From NCBI RefSeq assembly GCF_921293095.1, contig NC_060254.1, positions 111,562,917 through 111,626,916 of the forward strand: a DNA stretch of 64,000 nucleotides. The letters are read 5' to 3'. A program made the translations under genes and the position numbers. Of this stretch, positions 1-12,900 are shown piece by piece (within the stretch, counting starts at the first letter, position 1; each line of letters begins with the position of its first letter). A model generated the notes under the pieces. That model made no database searches. It had not been told where the DNA came from and worked only from the letters and a program-made list of their open reading frames with translations. Source of the stretch: Ischnura elegans (Eukaryota; Arthropoda; Insecta; Odonata; Coenagrionidae).

Positions 1-51
1 GTGGCTAGTCATTGACTGCAGTCTCAAGGGAACTAACTGCATGGAGGCATA

Positions 52-1103
52 TGCCGGGTCTACACTAGTAACTTAAGTGACTACTCAAGTTGGCTCTGTA
101 TTTAAGTTGGTAGTGTAGGTGTCACCAGCTTCATTTAAGTACACCTCCACTTAAGTCATCTTAGAACCCAACTTAAATTGCGTAGGCAACTGTTTCCGCA
201 CGGTTGAAGCTCTTCATGTGTTGTAAATGGCACATAATACCCATCTCACATCATCCCGTTGATTATGTTCTAAGTTGTGCTGTATTGTATGATGTGGTTA
301 TTGAGCGTTCTATTTCGTTAGTTAATTTCTAGTGTTGGGGTTATTAATTCGACGAATTTATTTTGTAGTGTTTCTCATCTTATTGTTGGTTTTATTTCCG
401 TGAAAACTAATTGTTATGCCTGTTGCTCACGGTGAAACTCGATTTATAAAACTTAGAAACGTTTTAAGGACTTTTAAGACTGACAATGAGACGACGGCAG
501 AGGATCCGGTAAAACAGTTTATTTTCCATGGTGTCATAATCGAAAATAACGTAAACGAATGCACTCAGTAACTTCCCACACACTGTTATTGAAACTATTG
601 CATAGGGCTTTAATGTTAGTCCTAGGGATGCCGAGGGAGATAAGATGTGGCGATTTCATTGGACGTGGGAGGAATTAATGGTTGAAATTAAACATCAATG
701 GTTTTAATAAAGCAGTGGAATTTGACTAGCAATAAGTGTTTTTGTTTACGTTATGAATATGTCATTCCACGAAGTCACGCTTAGTAATTCTAAATTCCTC
801 TGGCTCCATCACCTCTCGCCATATAGCGTTCCCTCAGGAACTGAAATCGGTCTTTCTTTTTAACCTTCTGAATCCAAAATGGTTAATTCACGGAGTTTGG
901 AAGTTTATTGCAAATAACAGTCGCTTTGGATCAAAGAATCACTAATTGCTCTCCTAGACCTTCATCTGTCAACATAACTGTTTCCCGATATAGACAATCA
1001 CGGTGCTGAAGTCGACTTAAAGCTCAAGTGTAGCTACCGCACCACATTTAAGATTATATTTAAGTGAAGTCACTTAAGTTAAGTGTGTAGTGTAGACAAG
1101 GCA
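52..1103 (+). mobile_element. Non-autonomous DNA transposon, 1,052 bp (copy A), 3-bp TSD, Harbinger-like
   Basis: The ends are inverted: the left end begins TGCCGGGTCTACACTAG and the right end, read on the other strand, begins TGCCTTGTCTACACTAC. The flanks are a 3-bp direct repeat ATA (49-51 and 1104-1106). The subterminal regions are rich in the palindromic word CTTAAG. No long ORF is present, so it cannot supply its own transposase. A second copy (39594-43157, inverted) has exactly the same net length and is flanked by TTA. Three-bp duplications, here TTA and ATA, fit the PIF/Harbinger superfamily, but without a transposase this assignment is an inference. Confidence 0.8.
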
Positions 1104-1106
1104 ATA

Positions 1107-2361
1107 GGAACCCAATTCCATCCAATGAAATGAAGGCTGATTTGGTCGCATTTTAATCGGCTTTCAAAAATGTAAGCGGCGGCGCTGTGATCAGTGCAAT
1201 ATGATCCACTTTTTTCGAATATTTTGCGTTATAATGTTTTTAATTGCGAGGAATTGCAATGAAAAGTTATGAATTTGATAGATCACAACATCGTGCGTCT
1301 AAATTTCGGTTAACACCCCTAATTATACCTTATCACCCCCAGAAACTCGCATCACTTTGTCCGTCAGGGGCCTTCTTAATTTAATCGCACAATTCCCATC
1401 CAGACATGTCTGATCATCATCATGCGGGCAGAGAGCTCTTTGCTATTAGCGTCCAGAAATTATTCAATTCAAGTCAGCGCAAACATAAAAAACTCTCATC
1501 GGGCAAGTTGAAATTTGGCTATTTACTAGTGAAAATATAATTAGCGGCCTACTACACATGCTGTTTGCTATCTGTATCATTTGTTTTTACCTAACACGAT
1601 AAATTTTTGCCAAAAATGTTCTCATTTTGCCTAGCTGTAGACTCACATTTTAATTGATACTGAATGCTGTGCACAATTAAAATCACATAAATAAAAATTT
1701 CGGGTTGGAAAAGTCGCAGCGATCATAAGTCGCCACCTGTCGGTCGGTATTCCAATGAGTTACAGCGGAAATGGCCATTTTAAAGACCCTTCTGAGCCTA
1801 CGATGTCGCAATTTAAAAAAATCATGAAAACCCCTCATAGAAATGAGAAAAAGCTCATCTCGACGGGAATCAATTCACGGAGCCTCTGCTTTTGGTGCGA
1901 CTTTGTGGAACACCACCCGTCAACTATCCCACACTGATCCTGACTCTGCATCCGATGTGATGTGCGCATTTTCCCCAAAAGTCCTCGATTCGATTCCCAG
2001 CCTAGAAGAGCTTTCAGCCGAAGGGATGATAAAGCATTTAATTTTACTTCATGAAAGAGAGGGTTGCATTTTTGTTCTGCTCTGAATTCCATGGCGATAA
2101 TGCCAAAAAGACCAAACTGAGATGTTTTACCAAGCGCGGATGCTATATACTTATTCCCATTCCTCGCCCAGTTTCGGATGACACACCACGGAAAGCCTCA
2201 CCGATCGCGACTCCTAGGAATAATTCATAAATACTCTACGCACACCTACCTTTAACGGTAGAGTACTTTAATAATAATAATATTTTATCCATTTTGATGT
2301 ATTTTTTGCGAGTGATTTGATCTTAAATTCATTTATATAATGGAATATTTCACTCGTGTGA
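1107..2361. other. Intergenic stretch, no gene seen
   Basis: AT-rich DNA. Around 1690-2090 it is slightly GC-richer and has two overlapping ORFs of 60-85 codons on opposite strands. None resembles a known protein or has plausible splice signals. A B-box-like word (GATTCGATTCCC near 1987) hints at a decayed SINE, but no A box is visible. Confidence 0.4.
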
Positions 2362-3027
2362 ATAGGGTGGTTTCCTATTATTTTTTTATTGCCTAAATCG
2401 AAAGATTATTACTCCTGGAGTACGTATTTCACGCTTTTAGATTTTTAAATGACGTTATCTATTTTTCGCGATTAAATGAAAAGTGAAAAATTTCAAGCTC
2501 GCGAAAACGCGACGCGTAAGCAGGAATGATGGGAAAAAGTCCGTGTTGCGTATTTCTGGTTCCCGCTGCCGCCCTGTGAGGTGACCTTGAGGCGAGGCTT
2601 AGCGCTGATACGACGCAGGCTGCTAGCGGGTAGCTGAGTACCCTGCTGGCTGGTAGCGCTTGGCTTAATAAAGGTTTATTAATACCTTATCAAACGAAGA
2701 AAACTTTCCGACCTTAGCCAGTTTTAATAGGTGATTATTAAGACATGTTTCCCTGAGTTCTGTGCCTCATGTATGCATTGGTAACCTCAGACGATGTATA
2801 ACTCCTATTCTTTCGTGTAGAAACTAGGTCCCCGTGACGTCACGTGGAGTGGAATCGCATGGGCGCCAATCTGGCCTTTTTCAAATGAGGATAAAATTTG
2901 ACCCTTGCCATTCGTCTAAACCGGTATTTCAAAAACCAAATAATTTGTGAATTATGAATACACTAATGGTGGGTAACGAATCGCAATTAATGCCTTTCCT
3001 TTTCTTTGATGAAGGAAACTACCCTAT
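2362..3027 (+). mobile_element. TIR element family '666', copy 1
   Basis: The left end ATAGGGTGGTTTCC is inverted at the right end as GGAAACTACCCTAT. A 3-bp duplication TGA is at 2359-2361 and 3028-3030. The length is 666 bp, the same as the copy at 6532-7197. The interior is non-coding and includes a GC-richer block with the repeated words GCTGCTAGC and GGTAGC. It is a MITE-like non-autonomous DNA transposon. The superfamily is not assigned because the duplication is clear only in this copy. Confidence 0.8.
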
Positions 3028-3030
3028 TGA

Positions 3031-4890
3031 ACAAGCGCATTCATATTTATGGTGAATTGGGTGAATGACAGGAGTGTTTTGCCATTTCTACTGATGCATT
3101 TTTATTTGGATGGCAATCTTCCAGCCAATCCTTTAGATGTTGGAGGTCGCGTCGATTCCGTGTCCCTCGCTATCTTTCACCGCTGTAATTCTCTCCCACC
3201 CGCTGCCCTCCACAAATTGCTAGTGCAAATTCTCAGCTTCTCATATTTTTTGCTTGTTCCGCTGTTTTCATCGCCCGATCGTGCGTTCAAGGTTTCTCAG
3301 CTCGTATAGGCGGGCAGGTGCCGGGTAATGCAGCTCTGAATTCCGATTTTTTTTTACAATTTTAACCTGCTCTGTAACTCTCCGCTGTCGTTCATTCATT
3401 TTTATTTCACATGCGGCTACAATCAGCCTCAGAGGAAGTCGATTTTCCGTTATTTTTCCTTGAATAAGCAAGGACAGTGAAGGAAAGCTGGCTTGTAATT
3501 GCTGCTGCACGTGCTATTTTCGCCGTTTAGACCAAAGAAATGAGCATCGGTAATTTTTTTGGAATCTTTTTTTTCCGAAAATCGATTAATCGATCGTTTC
3601 AAGGAAGTTTCAGATTGCACGGAAATCGAAGATGGGGCGTAATTATGTTGGGAATAGCACTTGCAATTGATGCGTGGCTGCCCAGACGCTATTACTCGTG
3701 GAATGTTGTCGGTCCACTTTGTGGGAGCGCCAATGTCTCCTTCCTCCTTGGATCGCATCGCTCTCCATCTGTGGCGCTATCAATTGTTTTTGCTTCGTTG
3801 CGAGACCACGCATCATTCACATTTAATTTCATTTCAGTCTCACGGTCAATGTTCCCCTAGCAGCAGAGAAGCGATGGATAATAGGGGGGGGGTCGACCCC
3901 CTCTCATATATATTTACCAGATTCCAATGCTAAGAGGACGAGTCAGCCCGGTCGAACGGTCTCATTTTCCGTCGTACCTATTATGTACTTGGTCAATATT
4001 TCCTCCGTCATCATGAAAATTTCAGAATGTGGGGGACACAGCCTTTTCATTATTTATTTCAGTGATTGAGACTTATCATCAGTATTTTCTCCAGCATATT
4101 TTCTCTCATCTTAAACACGACAGAATGCCGACAAGGTTCTACTCCATATTAATGTCTTTGTGATGGCCACGAGTCAAAAGCGCGAGGAAATGAAGAAGAA
4201 ATACGAGCGGTGGTGACCCGCCCTCTTAAATCTATCTCCACGCCACCAATTAATGCCCCCAACTATAATACTGCCCCTAATTTTCTTGGAACCGAACCCC
4301 CCCTCCTCCCTCCAAAGCCCACTTCGAATTACCCCTACGATAACAACTGCAAGCAGAAATCAAGAAGGAGGGATTTAATGATCAGTGTCTCGTGAGTTTC
4401 AGTTGGTTACTTTTTCCTTTCTAATTATCCGCCATTTTTCGAATCGCATTCTGAGAGCTTGCTCCCATTGGCCACTTCACGTTCATCCCTACTACTTACG
4501 CTTTCTCATCCTCGAGAACAAATAATTTTTTTACGACTTTTTGACTGTCCAAATATAGTATTATGTTGACCTCATGGAATTTGTCGTTGGTTTGGACCTG
4601 CAGATCGTTGCGATGCACTCATACCCTCACTGGGATTTTTGCAATCAGCCAACGTGTACGTGTACACAGATGCATTCTCGTCCGCCATTCCTTCGCGAAG
4701 ATTCAAAATTAATGAGCAATTCGTTTGTATTACTATAGGAGGCTCCACTAGGGAGTAGCTGCCGCGTTACTGTGAAACCGGTCCCCGCGCATCAATTCGC
4801 ACTCCAACTTTAGTCACTAGTGGCGCAAGGATCGGTTATAGCTGTGAATGTATTTGGCTTTGAATTCCCTTCATAACTCCCCGTAATACG
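3031..4890. other. Intergenic or intronic DNA, no gene seen
   Basis: AT-rich. Short ORFs up to 106 codons (for example 3540-3860) show no recognisable domain. There is a short C-tract/CCCC-rich patch near 3890-3905 and 4270-4320. I see no repeat pair, splice pattern or RNA gene. Confidence 0.35.
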
Positions 4891-4894
4891 AACA

Positions 4895-4960
4895 CTATCG
4901 TGGCCCAGAGGCTATGGTGTTCTTTGCCCGTGCTGAGGTTCGAAGACCGAGTCTCGTTTA
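4895..4960 (+). repeat. tRNA-derived SINE head (possible)
   Basis: An A-box-like word TGGCCCAGAGGC (about 4901) is followed after about 30 nt by a B-box-like GGTTCGAAGAC (about 4937). That is the spacing of an RNA polymerase III promoter of tRNA origin. No cloverleaf can be folded with confidence, so this is a SINE remnant, not a tRNA gene. The downstream end is not defined. Confidence 0.4.
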
Positions 4961-6531
4961 CGGTATTTCTTTAAATAGGTTTTTCTACTTTTTCTTTTAC
5001 AGAAGCGTGCTTTCCACAATTAATTTCATGATTTTCACCTTCTCTGTGCGAGGAGTTTTTGGCGCTCATGCGGCATGTATTGTTTCTCTTTGAATTATCT
5101 TATTTCCTAGTCGCAAAACGACGCATTTTTAAGATACACGCGCAGTTGGATTCCTTTTATAATGCAATGCGGGTTTTTGAACTCTTACAGTATAGCACAA
5201 CAGAGGGCAAGATAAGGAAGAATAATCGAATCTATAGACTTGGCTGCTAATTATAATTTCCAGTAACTCCTTCAACCTCGCGTTTACTTAACGAAATAAT
5301 ACAAAAAAGCATAGTACATAAATCATGACATAAATCTTCACCCACAGACGATATATTTTCGGTGAGTAACCAAGGAAAACAAAAAGAGTAAGGGAAACTG
5401 AAGTTCCTCGAGAAGCAGAAGTGGCGCCACAAACACTTTTGAAAGTGACTGTATTTTTGTTTTATGAAAAAATTAAAAATGTTGACACACCACAGCAATA
5501 AGTGACTCCATTTATGCAGAACAAGAAGATAGCTTTTGCCATTTTAACATGCGCACAAGCCCATACATACATTTGCAAAGTACAGCGGCATATCATTTTG
5601 ACGCCGACAGTAATATCATTTTTCGTGGGTTTAAAGGCATTTGTTCAAAATTTACGTTTCAATCCATTCCTGATTTTTCAAACAGCATTTTTCAACTATC
5701 ACTTCTGGGGGGGGGCTTCTTCTTCAACTGCCCCCTGCTGCGTTTTCTCATGGAAAGTGTCAAATATTCCCCCGTTGCTGATGTTGATCAACCTCCGATA
5801 AGAAACACAAAATGGAGCATGTATTCGCTCAGGTGAGGTATTCGAATATAACAACTTAATTTTGGTACGTTATATATCATATTATACTAACGGCTAACTG
5901 CCGCACACAAGCTGTTGATATTGAATTAATTAAAATGTTTCTCAGCCGCATCGATATTTTTTTTTAAGTTTTTACCATAAAAACGGCACGGAGGCTAGTC
6001 AATTGGCTGTTATCAATAAATGAATAACATATTAAAGACACAATGTTTAAAAAACAAACAGAAAACAACATTTTTGAGCATAAGAAGGGGGGTTATAGGA
6101 TAGATAGCAGTGAATTGCTCAGGTGACGTATTGGAAGATGTCCAGGGAAGAATGGGTTTTTGAAGCCGTGGAGTTAAGTAAGCCATGGAGTATGGGATCC
6201 GGTAGAAGAGAGAGCTTTGAGAGATGGAGAGACGGAATCGCGGAATGTGAAGCAGAGACTGTTACGTAAGGGGCTGGGAGGAACATGAAAACGGAAAAGA
6301 GGGAGAATTTCATTGGTGAAGATTATAAGACCAGTGGTGTCGTGGCAGAATTAGCAATGCCGGAAAGCACTTTCTTTTAACTTTTATTGTAAATGAAATA
6401 TTATTCCATGTGTCTTTCAATTATTTAATAAAATATAAAATCAAAGAAAAGGACAAACAAATTCGTTATGGTTACAAATGTATAAATTAGAAATTTTCGG
6501 GTACCAAAATTGATAAAAGTGTATTTTGACA
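4961..6531. other. Intergenic or intronic DNA, no gene seen
   Basis: AT-rich with ORFs below 100 codons (for example 5502-5801 and 5549-5836 in overlapping frames). None has recognisable homology. The stretch 6070-6330 is purine-rich on the plus strand. No paired repeat was found. Confidence 0.35.
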
Positions 6532-7197
6532 ATAGGGTGGTTTACTATTTTTTTAATTGCCTAAATCGAAAGATTATTACTCCTGGAGTACGTATTTCAC
6601 GGTTTTAGAATTTTAAATGACGATATCTATTTATCGCGATTAAATGAAAAGTGAAAATTTTCAAGCGCGCGAAATCGCGACGGCAAAGTATGAATGCTGG
6701 GAAAAGCCCGTGTGACGTCATTCTGGTTCCGGCTTTCGCCGTGTGAGGCGACCTGGGTGCGAGGCTATGAACGCTGATACAATGGAGGCTGCTAGCAGGT
6801 AGCGTACAGTACCCTGCTAGCAGGTAGCGCTTGACTCAAATAAGGATTATTAACACCCTATCAAACAAAGAAAACTTTCCGACCTTAACCAGTTTTAATA
6901 GGTGATTATTAAGACATGTTTCCCTGAGCTTTGTGCATCATGCATGCATTGGAAATCTCAGACGATGTAAATCTCCTATCTACTCGTATAGAAACTAGGT
7001 GCCTGCGGCGTTACGTGGAGTGGCATCGCATGGGCGCCAATCTGGCCTTTTTCAAATTAGGTTAAAATTGTCCAATAACATTCGTCTACGCTGGGATTTC
7101 TAAAACCAAATGATTTGTATTCAATGAATACACTAATGGTGGGTAACGAATCGCAATCATTGCCTTTTGTTTTCTTTGATGAAGGAAACTACCCTAT
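6532..7197 (+). mobile_element. TIR element family '666', copy 2
   Basis: Same orientation and same 666-bp length as copy 1, with collinear sequence throughout (for example the shared blocks GGTGATTATTAAGACATGTT and GGGCGCCAATCTGGCCTTTT). The ends are ATAGGGTGG and CTACCCTAT. The flanking triplets (ACA and TCA) do not match perfectly, so the target duplication has decayed or differs. Non-coding. Confidence 0.8.
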
Positions 7198-8158
7198 TCA
7201 CAAAATTCAATATAATATTTTCCGCCATGGCTCCAGGTATTGAAATTCCATCCTTTTTTCCACCAATAGGATCGTCCCTGAAACCATCGCTCAATATATG
7301 CAATCTATTCAGAACGCGCGGCTGCTAACGCCGATTTTAACTTTATGTTTGGATTTTAATCGAATGAGAGTTTTAAATGCGGGAAGCGATGGAAAAAGAG
7401 ACAACGGAACGACCGTGTAATCTCAATAAGATGGTCCAATGAGCGATCGTATATTTGGTTCATGGGAAGTAAGGGCGGTCCTCGTTTTAAAACGTCTTCT
7501 AATTTCTTTTTAAACCTTAGACTAAATCCATTTAGCTAGAAAATAATTCGTGTGAAATATCGTTGCAACAAGATTACGGTAAATTTTTATCACAGCGTAA
7601 GTTTCGAAATATTGGCATTTGCGTGAGGGCTTCTGAGTCTCTATCGTAGGATATTTTTCTTAGGAAACGCCAACTCGACCCGAAAAAGGTAAACAAACGT
7701 CTGCCATTAAGGGGTCGGAGTCAAAAAGGCAAGGCATTCGGAGTCTATCCGCATGCGGTGAGCCGTTCGTAATAGGCCCCATGAAGTGTCGTGATAATGA
7801 TGAATGACCATGAGATGAAATTCGTCGCACTAAACCCAATTCATGCCCAGGATCTCACATAGCACGTTATAGTCATATTAAATGAATGCAAAAAAAGCCT
7901 GCAAATAAAGCATTCTTGCGCAACTGCTGTAGATATTGATACTGAGTGCCTACGTAGAATTTAGTATGCAATACTATTCTTCATAAGCTTACGGAGGGAA
8001 ACTGCAGTCACTCATTATTCATTTCTCAAAACTTTGGCGTGTGATTTGAGTAATGATGTGCCTTCCTGTTCCTGTACATTTCTATTACAACAATCGATTT
8101 GAATCAATAGTCCGTTGTTTTTTATTACTGTCACGCGGGGTCCAATGTTCAACAGATC
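7198..8158. other. Intergenic or intronic DNA, no gene seen
   Basis: AT-rich DNA without ORFs of note, repeats or RNA signatures. It ends at the TTAA target site of the piggyBac-type element. Confidence 0.35.
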
Positions 8159-8529
8159 TTAACACATTCAGTGCGGATGACATATATATATGTCATGAGG
8201 GCTTTTCCACTCAGGCGGATGACATAAATGTATGTCTTCGGGAGTACGCTTTTCCGCTGGTCTCTAGGGTGCTCCGAGCGCGCCTAGCCTTACTTTTTCA
8301 CCCTCCCGCAGTTCGGGATTGACCTTACACTATTGCAGAAGTGTCCGTTTCTAGTTCTACGTGTTCCTTCATTTTTAGTGTTTTTTTGTTTACTTTACTG
8401 CTATTTTTGGAACAATTTGGCAGGTTGAGATTTTTCTTTTCATTTCCTTCGTCGCTTTTTCATCATTCTTATCGTAAATATCATAATCATGTCTTACATA
8501 TGGATTATTTTTTTTAATTTGTTTTTTTA

Positions 8530-8900
8530 CCTTCATTTTTAATTTATTCATATTTTATGTGCTATCACAAAAATTATGATTAGACTAACTTTTTTATTAA
8601 AGATATTTATCCCCGTTTCATACTCACTACATTATAAAAAAATGATCTTAGTACGGTGCTTCAGTTAATGATGTTATATTTGAATTTCTTTTGCTAGGAA
8701 CATTTTTTATAAATGCAAATTACGTTTATCCTGGGTGATTTTTTTTGGGTCTTTTTTCTACTTTTACGGCATATTTTCTCATTCGTTTCCCTAGGTCAAT
8801 CACCAATCCTCTATTCATTTCGATTTTATTTCATTTTCTGAGTTATTAATACGTGTTGGGTTAGTTGCAGATTTTCTTCCTTTTCATAAAAAAATAACAT
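8530..8900 (+). repeat. Left copy of a diverged direct duplication inside the piggyBac element
   Basis: About 370 bp here aligns collinearly with 15335-15690. Shared landmarks, in the same order, are TTAATTTATTCATAT, CACAAAAATTAT, GCAAATTACGTTT, TTTTACGGCATATTTTCTC, CATTTT and TTTTCATAAAAA. The copies are visibly diverged. The Gypsy element sits between them. Confidence 0.6.
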
Positions 8901-8902
8901 AT

Positions 8903-9327
8903 TGTAAGACCCCTGATCACTCAAAAGGGGAATCAACACCGATTTGGCAGGGATTCTGTGAAGGAAACTCAGAGACACTTTTTACAGGTTTTTATTGTGA
9001 TCACTCTCAGCGACGATACAATAACTACTGCCACTGCCACGCGCTGTCTCCTCGCAGCTCTCTCTCGGCGCACCCCTCCCCCTGCCGCAGTGCTTGTCTT
9101 TGCAGTTCCCCATGGTAGGCTTCGCATGGGAGAGAGGAAACAATGCACTCCCGTGGAAATGAAGAATGTGATGATTCGGGGAAGGGGGTGAGGAAATAGA
9201 AGGAAGGAAGAGGTGTAGGTATCTGATATGCTTACTAGCTCAGATGCTAGAGGTGGAGTGGGTAATAGTTGGGATGGGGCGCAGGAAGGTGAAAACGGAA
9301 GCCGAGCTGACAGAGGTGATCCTTACA
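8903..9327 (-). repeat. 3' LTR of the Gypsy element
   Basis: 425 bp, sense-strand ends TG...CA. It looks identical to 14739-15163, base for base on reading. On the sense strand it contains AATAAA (plus-strand TTTATT near 8990-8996), a candidate polyadenylation signal. A 77-codon plus-strand ORF inside it is repeated in the other LTR and is not a gene. Confidence 0.95.
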
Positions 9328-9341
9328 TCACTCCCCCTTTC
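9328..9341 (-). promoter_or_regulatory. Polypurine tract (plus-strand DNA primer)
   Basis: Immediately upstream of the 3' LTR on the sense strand: GAAAGGGGGAGTGA. A purine run abutting the LTR is the expected primer for second-strand synthesis of LTR elements. Confidence 0.85.
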
Positions 9342-9940
9342 AAACGGCATTTAGTCAGTGGACTAAATGTCGAACCTGAAAAATAAAAAAATGCAACAAA
9401 CCCTGCGAAGCAATAAAATAATCCCCACCAAAGGTGCTACCTCTACCAAGTATCAATTCACATTTTAAAAAAATCATTATTCCCCAACTAGACAACATAA
9501 AAACAATAAAATTTAAAACCAGAACACAAAAATCACACAAATTTCTAATACATCTTTGTACTTCACTTGTACCATCAACCCAAACCCATATAATAAAAAA
9601 AAATCATTATTTCCCAACTAAACAACATCAAAGCAATAAATCACACAAATTGCTGATGCATCTTTGTACTTCATTTGTACCATCAACCCAAACCCACAAT
9701 CACTCTCACTCCCTCCCTTTCATTGCATACGAAAATTCCAATGGAGTCCAAAACAAAATTATAACCAAGTCACACAGTTACTCTAGTCCTTCCACAACTT
9801 CACAAGGGGTTAATTTTTCAAAATACAAATAGTGCCATGCGATGAGAAGCACCCACATCAAAATTACCACGCACAGCACCACCCCACACATTTTGCCTCA
9901 ATTCTCTTCGTTCACTCTCACTGACTATCCTTTGCTCTCC
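9342..9940 (-). other. Gypsy 3' untranslated region with an internal tandem duplication
   Basis: This lies between the pol stop and the polypurine tract. An imperfect tandem duplication of roughly 100-130 bp occupies about 9460-9700. Both units carry, on the plus strand, AATCATTATT, then CAACTA, CACACAAATT, CATCTTTGTACTTCA and TTGTACCATCAACCCAAACC. The plus-strand reading frame at 9434-9832 follows this repeat and is not a gene. No env-like ORF exists here. Confidence 0.75.
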
Positions 9941-12900
9941 TTACTTCCGCGGCCGCAGCTGATAAGGCAGCGGCTGCGCTTCACCTTCGCTATCTGGAGC
10001 ACTAGGCGACTCCGTTGAAGGACGGGGATCGACCTCTCGTAATCCCAACGGCTCTGGAGACGTAGGGATAGGTCGGGACCTCAGGAGATAAGGACTTCTC
10101 TGTGGCTCAGCTGTTCGGCCTTCCTCTCCGTCGCTCGTCGCCTCGTCGCAAGATTCCTCCGTGCCTTCCTGCAGTGAAGTCTCTTCTGTTACCTCTTCGC
10201 TCGATTCTTCTTCTAAATGGGGTCGAGGGGGGGTGGTTCCGGGGGAAGAGGAGGGCAAAGTATTGTGGGGGGGCTTGCTTCCGATCACATCTACTGGCAA
10301 TAATTTTGCTGATTCGGGAGGGGTGGGTTTCCGGGGCCTTCCTCGCCGGCGTTCTCCACGATGAAAGAATCCACTACTAGGCGGATTCCCTATATGTAAT
10401 TTCAAGCGATTTTTGTGCACTAGAAGGGACCTATAGGGGAGCTGTATCCGCACATTGCAAGGGGATATTACTTCCGTCACCAGGTAAGGGCCCTTCCATG
10501 GGTAATGGAACTTCTTCGCGCCCCCTGTCTTTATGCACTGATCGCTTAAATATACATATTGACCACGCTCATACTTTACGTCCTTCGTGCCTCGATTATA
10601 TACTGCGGCCCTCTCGCGCCGGCTCCGCTCGTCATTAACTCTACATTTCTCCCACATTGTCTCCAATCTCTCTTTCAACTCTCGAAGATACACGTCATTA
10701 AACTCTCCTATTTCCGAATTATAGCACTCAAAGGGCGAACGCATGGTACATCCAAAAACAATTTCATGGGGGGAATAACCGGTACTCCGATGGGTGCTTG
10801 TATTATATGCCGTGACAGCATAAGGCAACTTGACATCCCAGTCTGAATTTTTTTCATTTACATAATGGCTAATAATACCTGCAATAGTTCTGTGTACTCT
10901 CTCCACCTTGCCGTTGGACTGGGGATGGTAAGGGGACGTACGAAGTTTGGAAATTTGCAACAGCACACAAACATTTTTGAAAAATTCGGACATATAATTC
11001 GCACCTTGGTCTGTCAAGACTTTATCTGGTACCCCGAATCTCAAGACCCACTTCCTTACGAATGCTGAGGCAATTGTCTCCGCCCTTTGGTCCGGTAATG
11101 GGACCATCTCAAGATAGCGGGAAAAATTATCAATGATGGAAAGAATATATTTATTACCCTGGTCACTGCATGGAAGAGGGCCAACAGTATCCAACGAAAC
11201 GAAATCAAACGGCCTATCTGATGAGGGTAACTCCTGCACAGGTGCCCTCGTTTTCCCATAAGGGCTGCGGCGATTGCACGCAACACAACCCTTCAACACT
11301 TCCTTCACATCCTTTGTTACTCCGCGCCACCAATACCGCGATCGTACCCTTTCCAATGTTGGTCGAACCCCCAAGTGACCAGATAACGGATGATCGTGAA
11401 AGTTTTGTATTATCCCTTTTCTCAACACTTCGGGAACCACTACTCTTTGTCCACCATTGGTCTCCTTGTACAAAACTCCCCCTTTTACCAGGAACCCCTC
11501 CTGAGTGCGTAATTTTTTACACTCAGCGTCCGAATTCTGACAATCAATTAAGTTGTCATACGGTCCTATTTCAACCGTCCGCACCTTCCGACTTAACGCA
11601 TCAGCATTCGAATGAAGCTTCCCTGGCTTGTGAACGACCTCATAGTCAAACTCGCTTAATTTCAATGTCCATCTCACTAAACGGCTATTAGGGTCCTTAA
11701 GGCTAAACAACCACTTAAGGGCTGCATGATCCGTCACAATTTTAAATCTCCTACCAAACAAATAACATTTAAAATGGCCTACAGCCCATACGACTCCAAG
11801 AAGTTCTTTTTCCGTCGCTGAATAATTAGTTTCCGCGTTATTTAATTGTCTAGAGGCAAAGGCAATGGGGTGTTCCTCTCCGTTTATCTCCTGCGAAAGA
11901 ACTGCCCCGAGGGCGTAATTCGAGGCATCTGTGGAAACAATAAAAGGTTTACTAAAGTCAGGATAAACTAAAATTGGGCTACTAGTCAACGCGGTCTTAA
12001 GCTTTTGCATTGCCTCTTCACAGTCATTCGTCCAACTGAAAGTAACTCCCTTCTTCAACAATCTCGTTAAAGGTTTTGCTATGCAAGCATAACCTCTCAC
12101 GAATCTTCTGTAGTAATTAGCCAAACCCAAATAGGACTGCAATTCTTTCGTGCAAGTTGGAGAGGGATATTCGCTCACCGCCGAGAGCTTCGCCGGATCG
12201 GGAAAAATCCCATCTTTAGTAATAACATGACCCAAATAATTAACTTTGTCATGAGCAAAGTGACATTTATCATACTTTAAGGTCAATCCAGCCGCCCTCA
12301 ACCTCTCTAAAACGCCTCCCAATCGCTTCGCGTGCTCTTCGATCGTGGAACTGAAAACGACCACGTCGTCTAAATACACAAGGCAATGCGCTGGCTTAAG
12401 CCCGCGGAGGACACTATCCATAAGACGCTGGAAGCTCGCCGGCGCGTTTCGCAAGCCAAAAGGCATCCTCGTATATTCATAATGCCCCCCTTCCGTATTA
12501 AATGCCGTCTTAGGTCGGGACTCCTGGTCCATTGGGATCTGATGGTACCCGCTCGTCAGGTCCATGGTGGTAAAATAGCGGCAGTTCCCGAGATAATCTA
12601 AAGTTTCCACTATGTTTGGGAGGGGGTATACATCAGGAATAGTAATTGCATTTAACGCTCTGTAGTCCACACAAAACCTATACGATGCGCTTCCATCCGC
12701 CGACTTTTTCGGCACAACAACAATTGGGGCGGCCCAAGGGCTAACGCTCGGCACTATGACACCTGCTTCTAGTTGTTCTTGCACCAACCTCTCCACTATT
12801 TCCCTCTGATGGTACGGTGTTCGGTACGCTTTTTTATAAATTGGTTTCTCATCAGCTGTTGGAATATGGTGTGATACTAATTTCGTCGGCGGTGGGAGGC

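Noticed and set aside
6529-7200. Target duplication for copies 2 and 3 of the 666-bp family
   Set aside because: Flanking triplets do not match (ACA/TCA, and CCA/TTT), so only copy 1 (TGA) supports a 3-bp duplication.
8958-9191. 77-codon plus-strand ORF, repeated at 14794-15027
   Set aside because: Both are the same antisense frame inside the two LTRs, not a duplicated gene.
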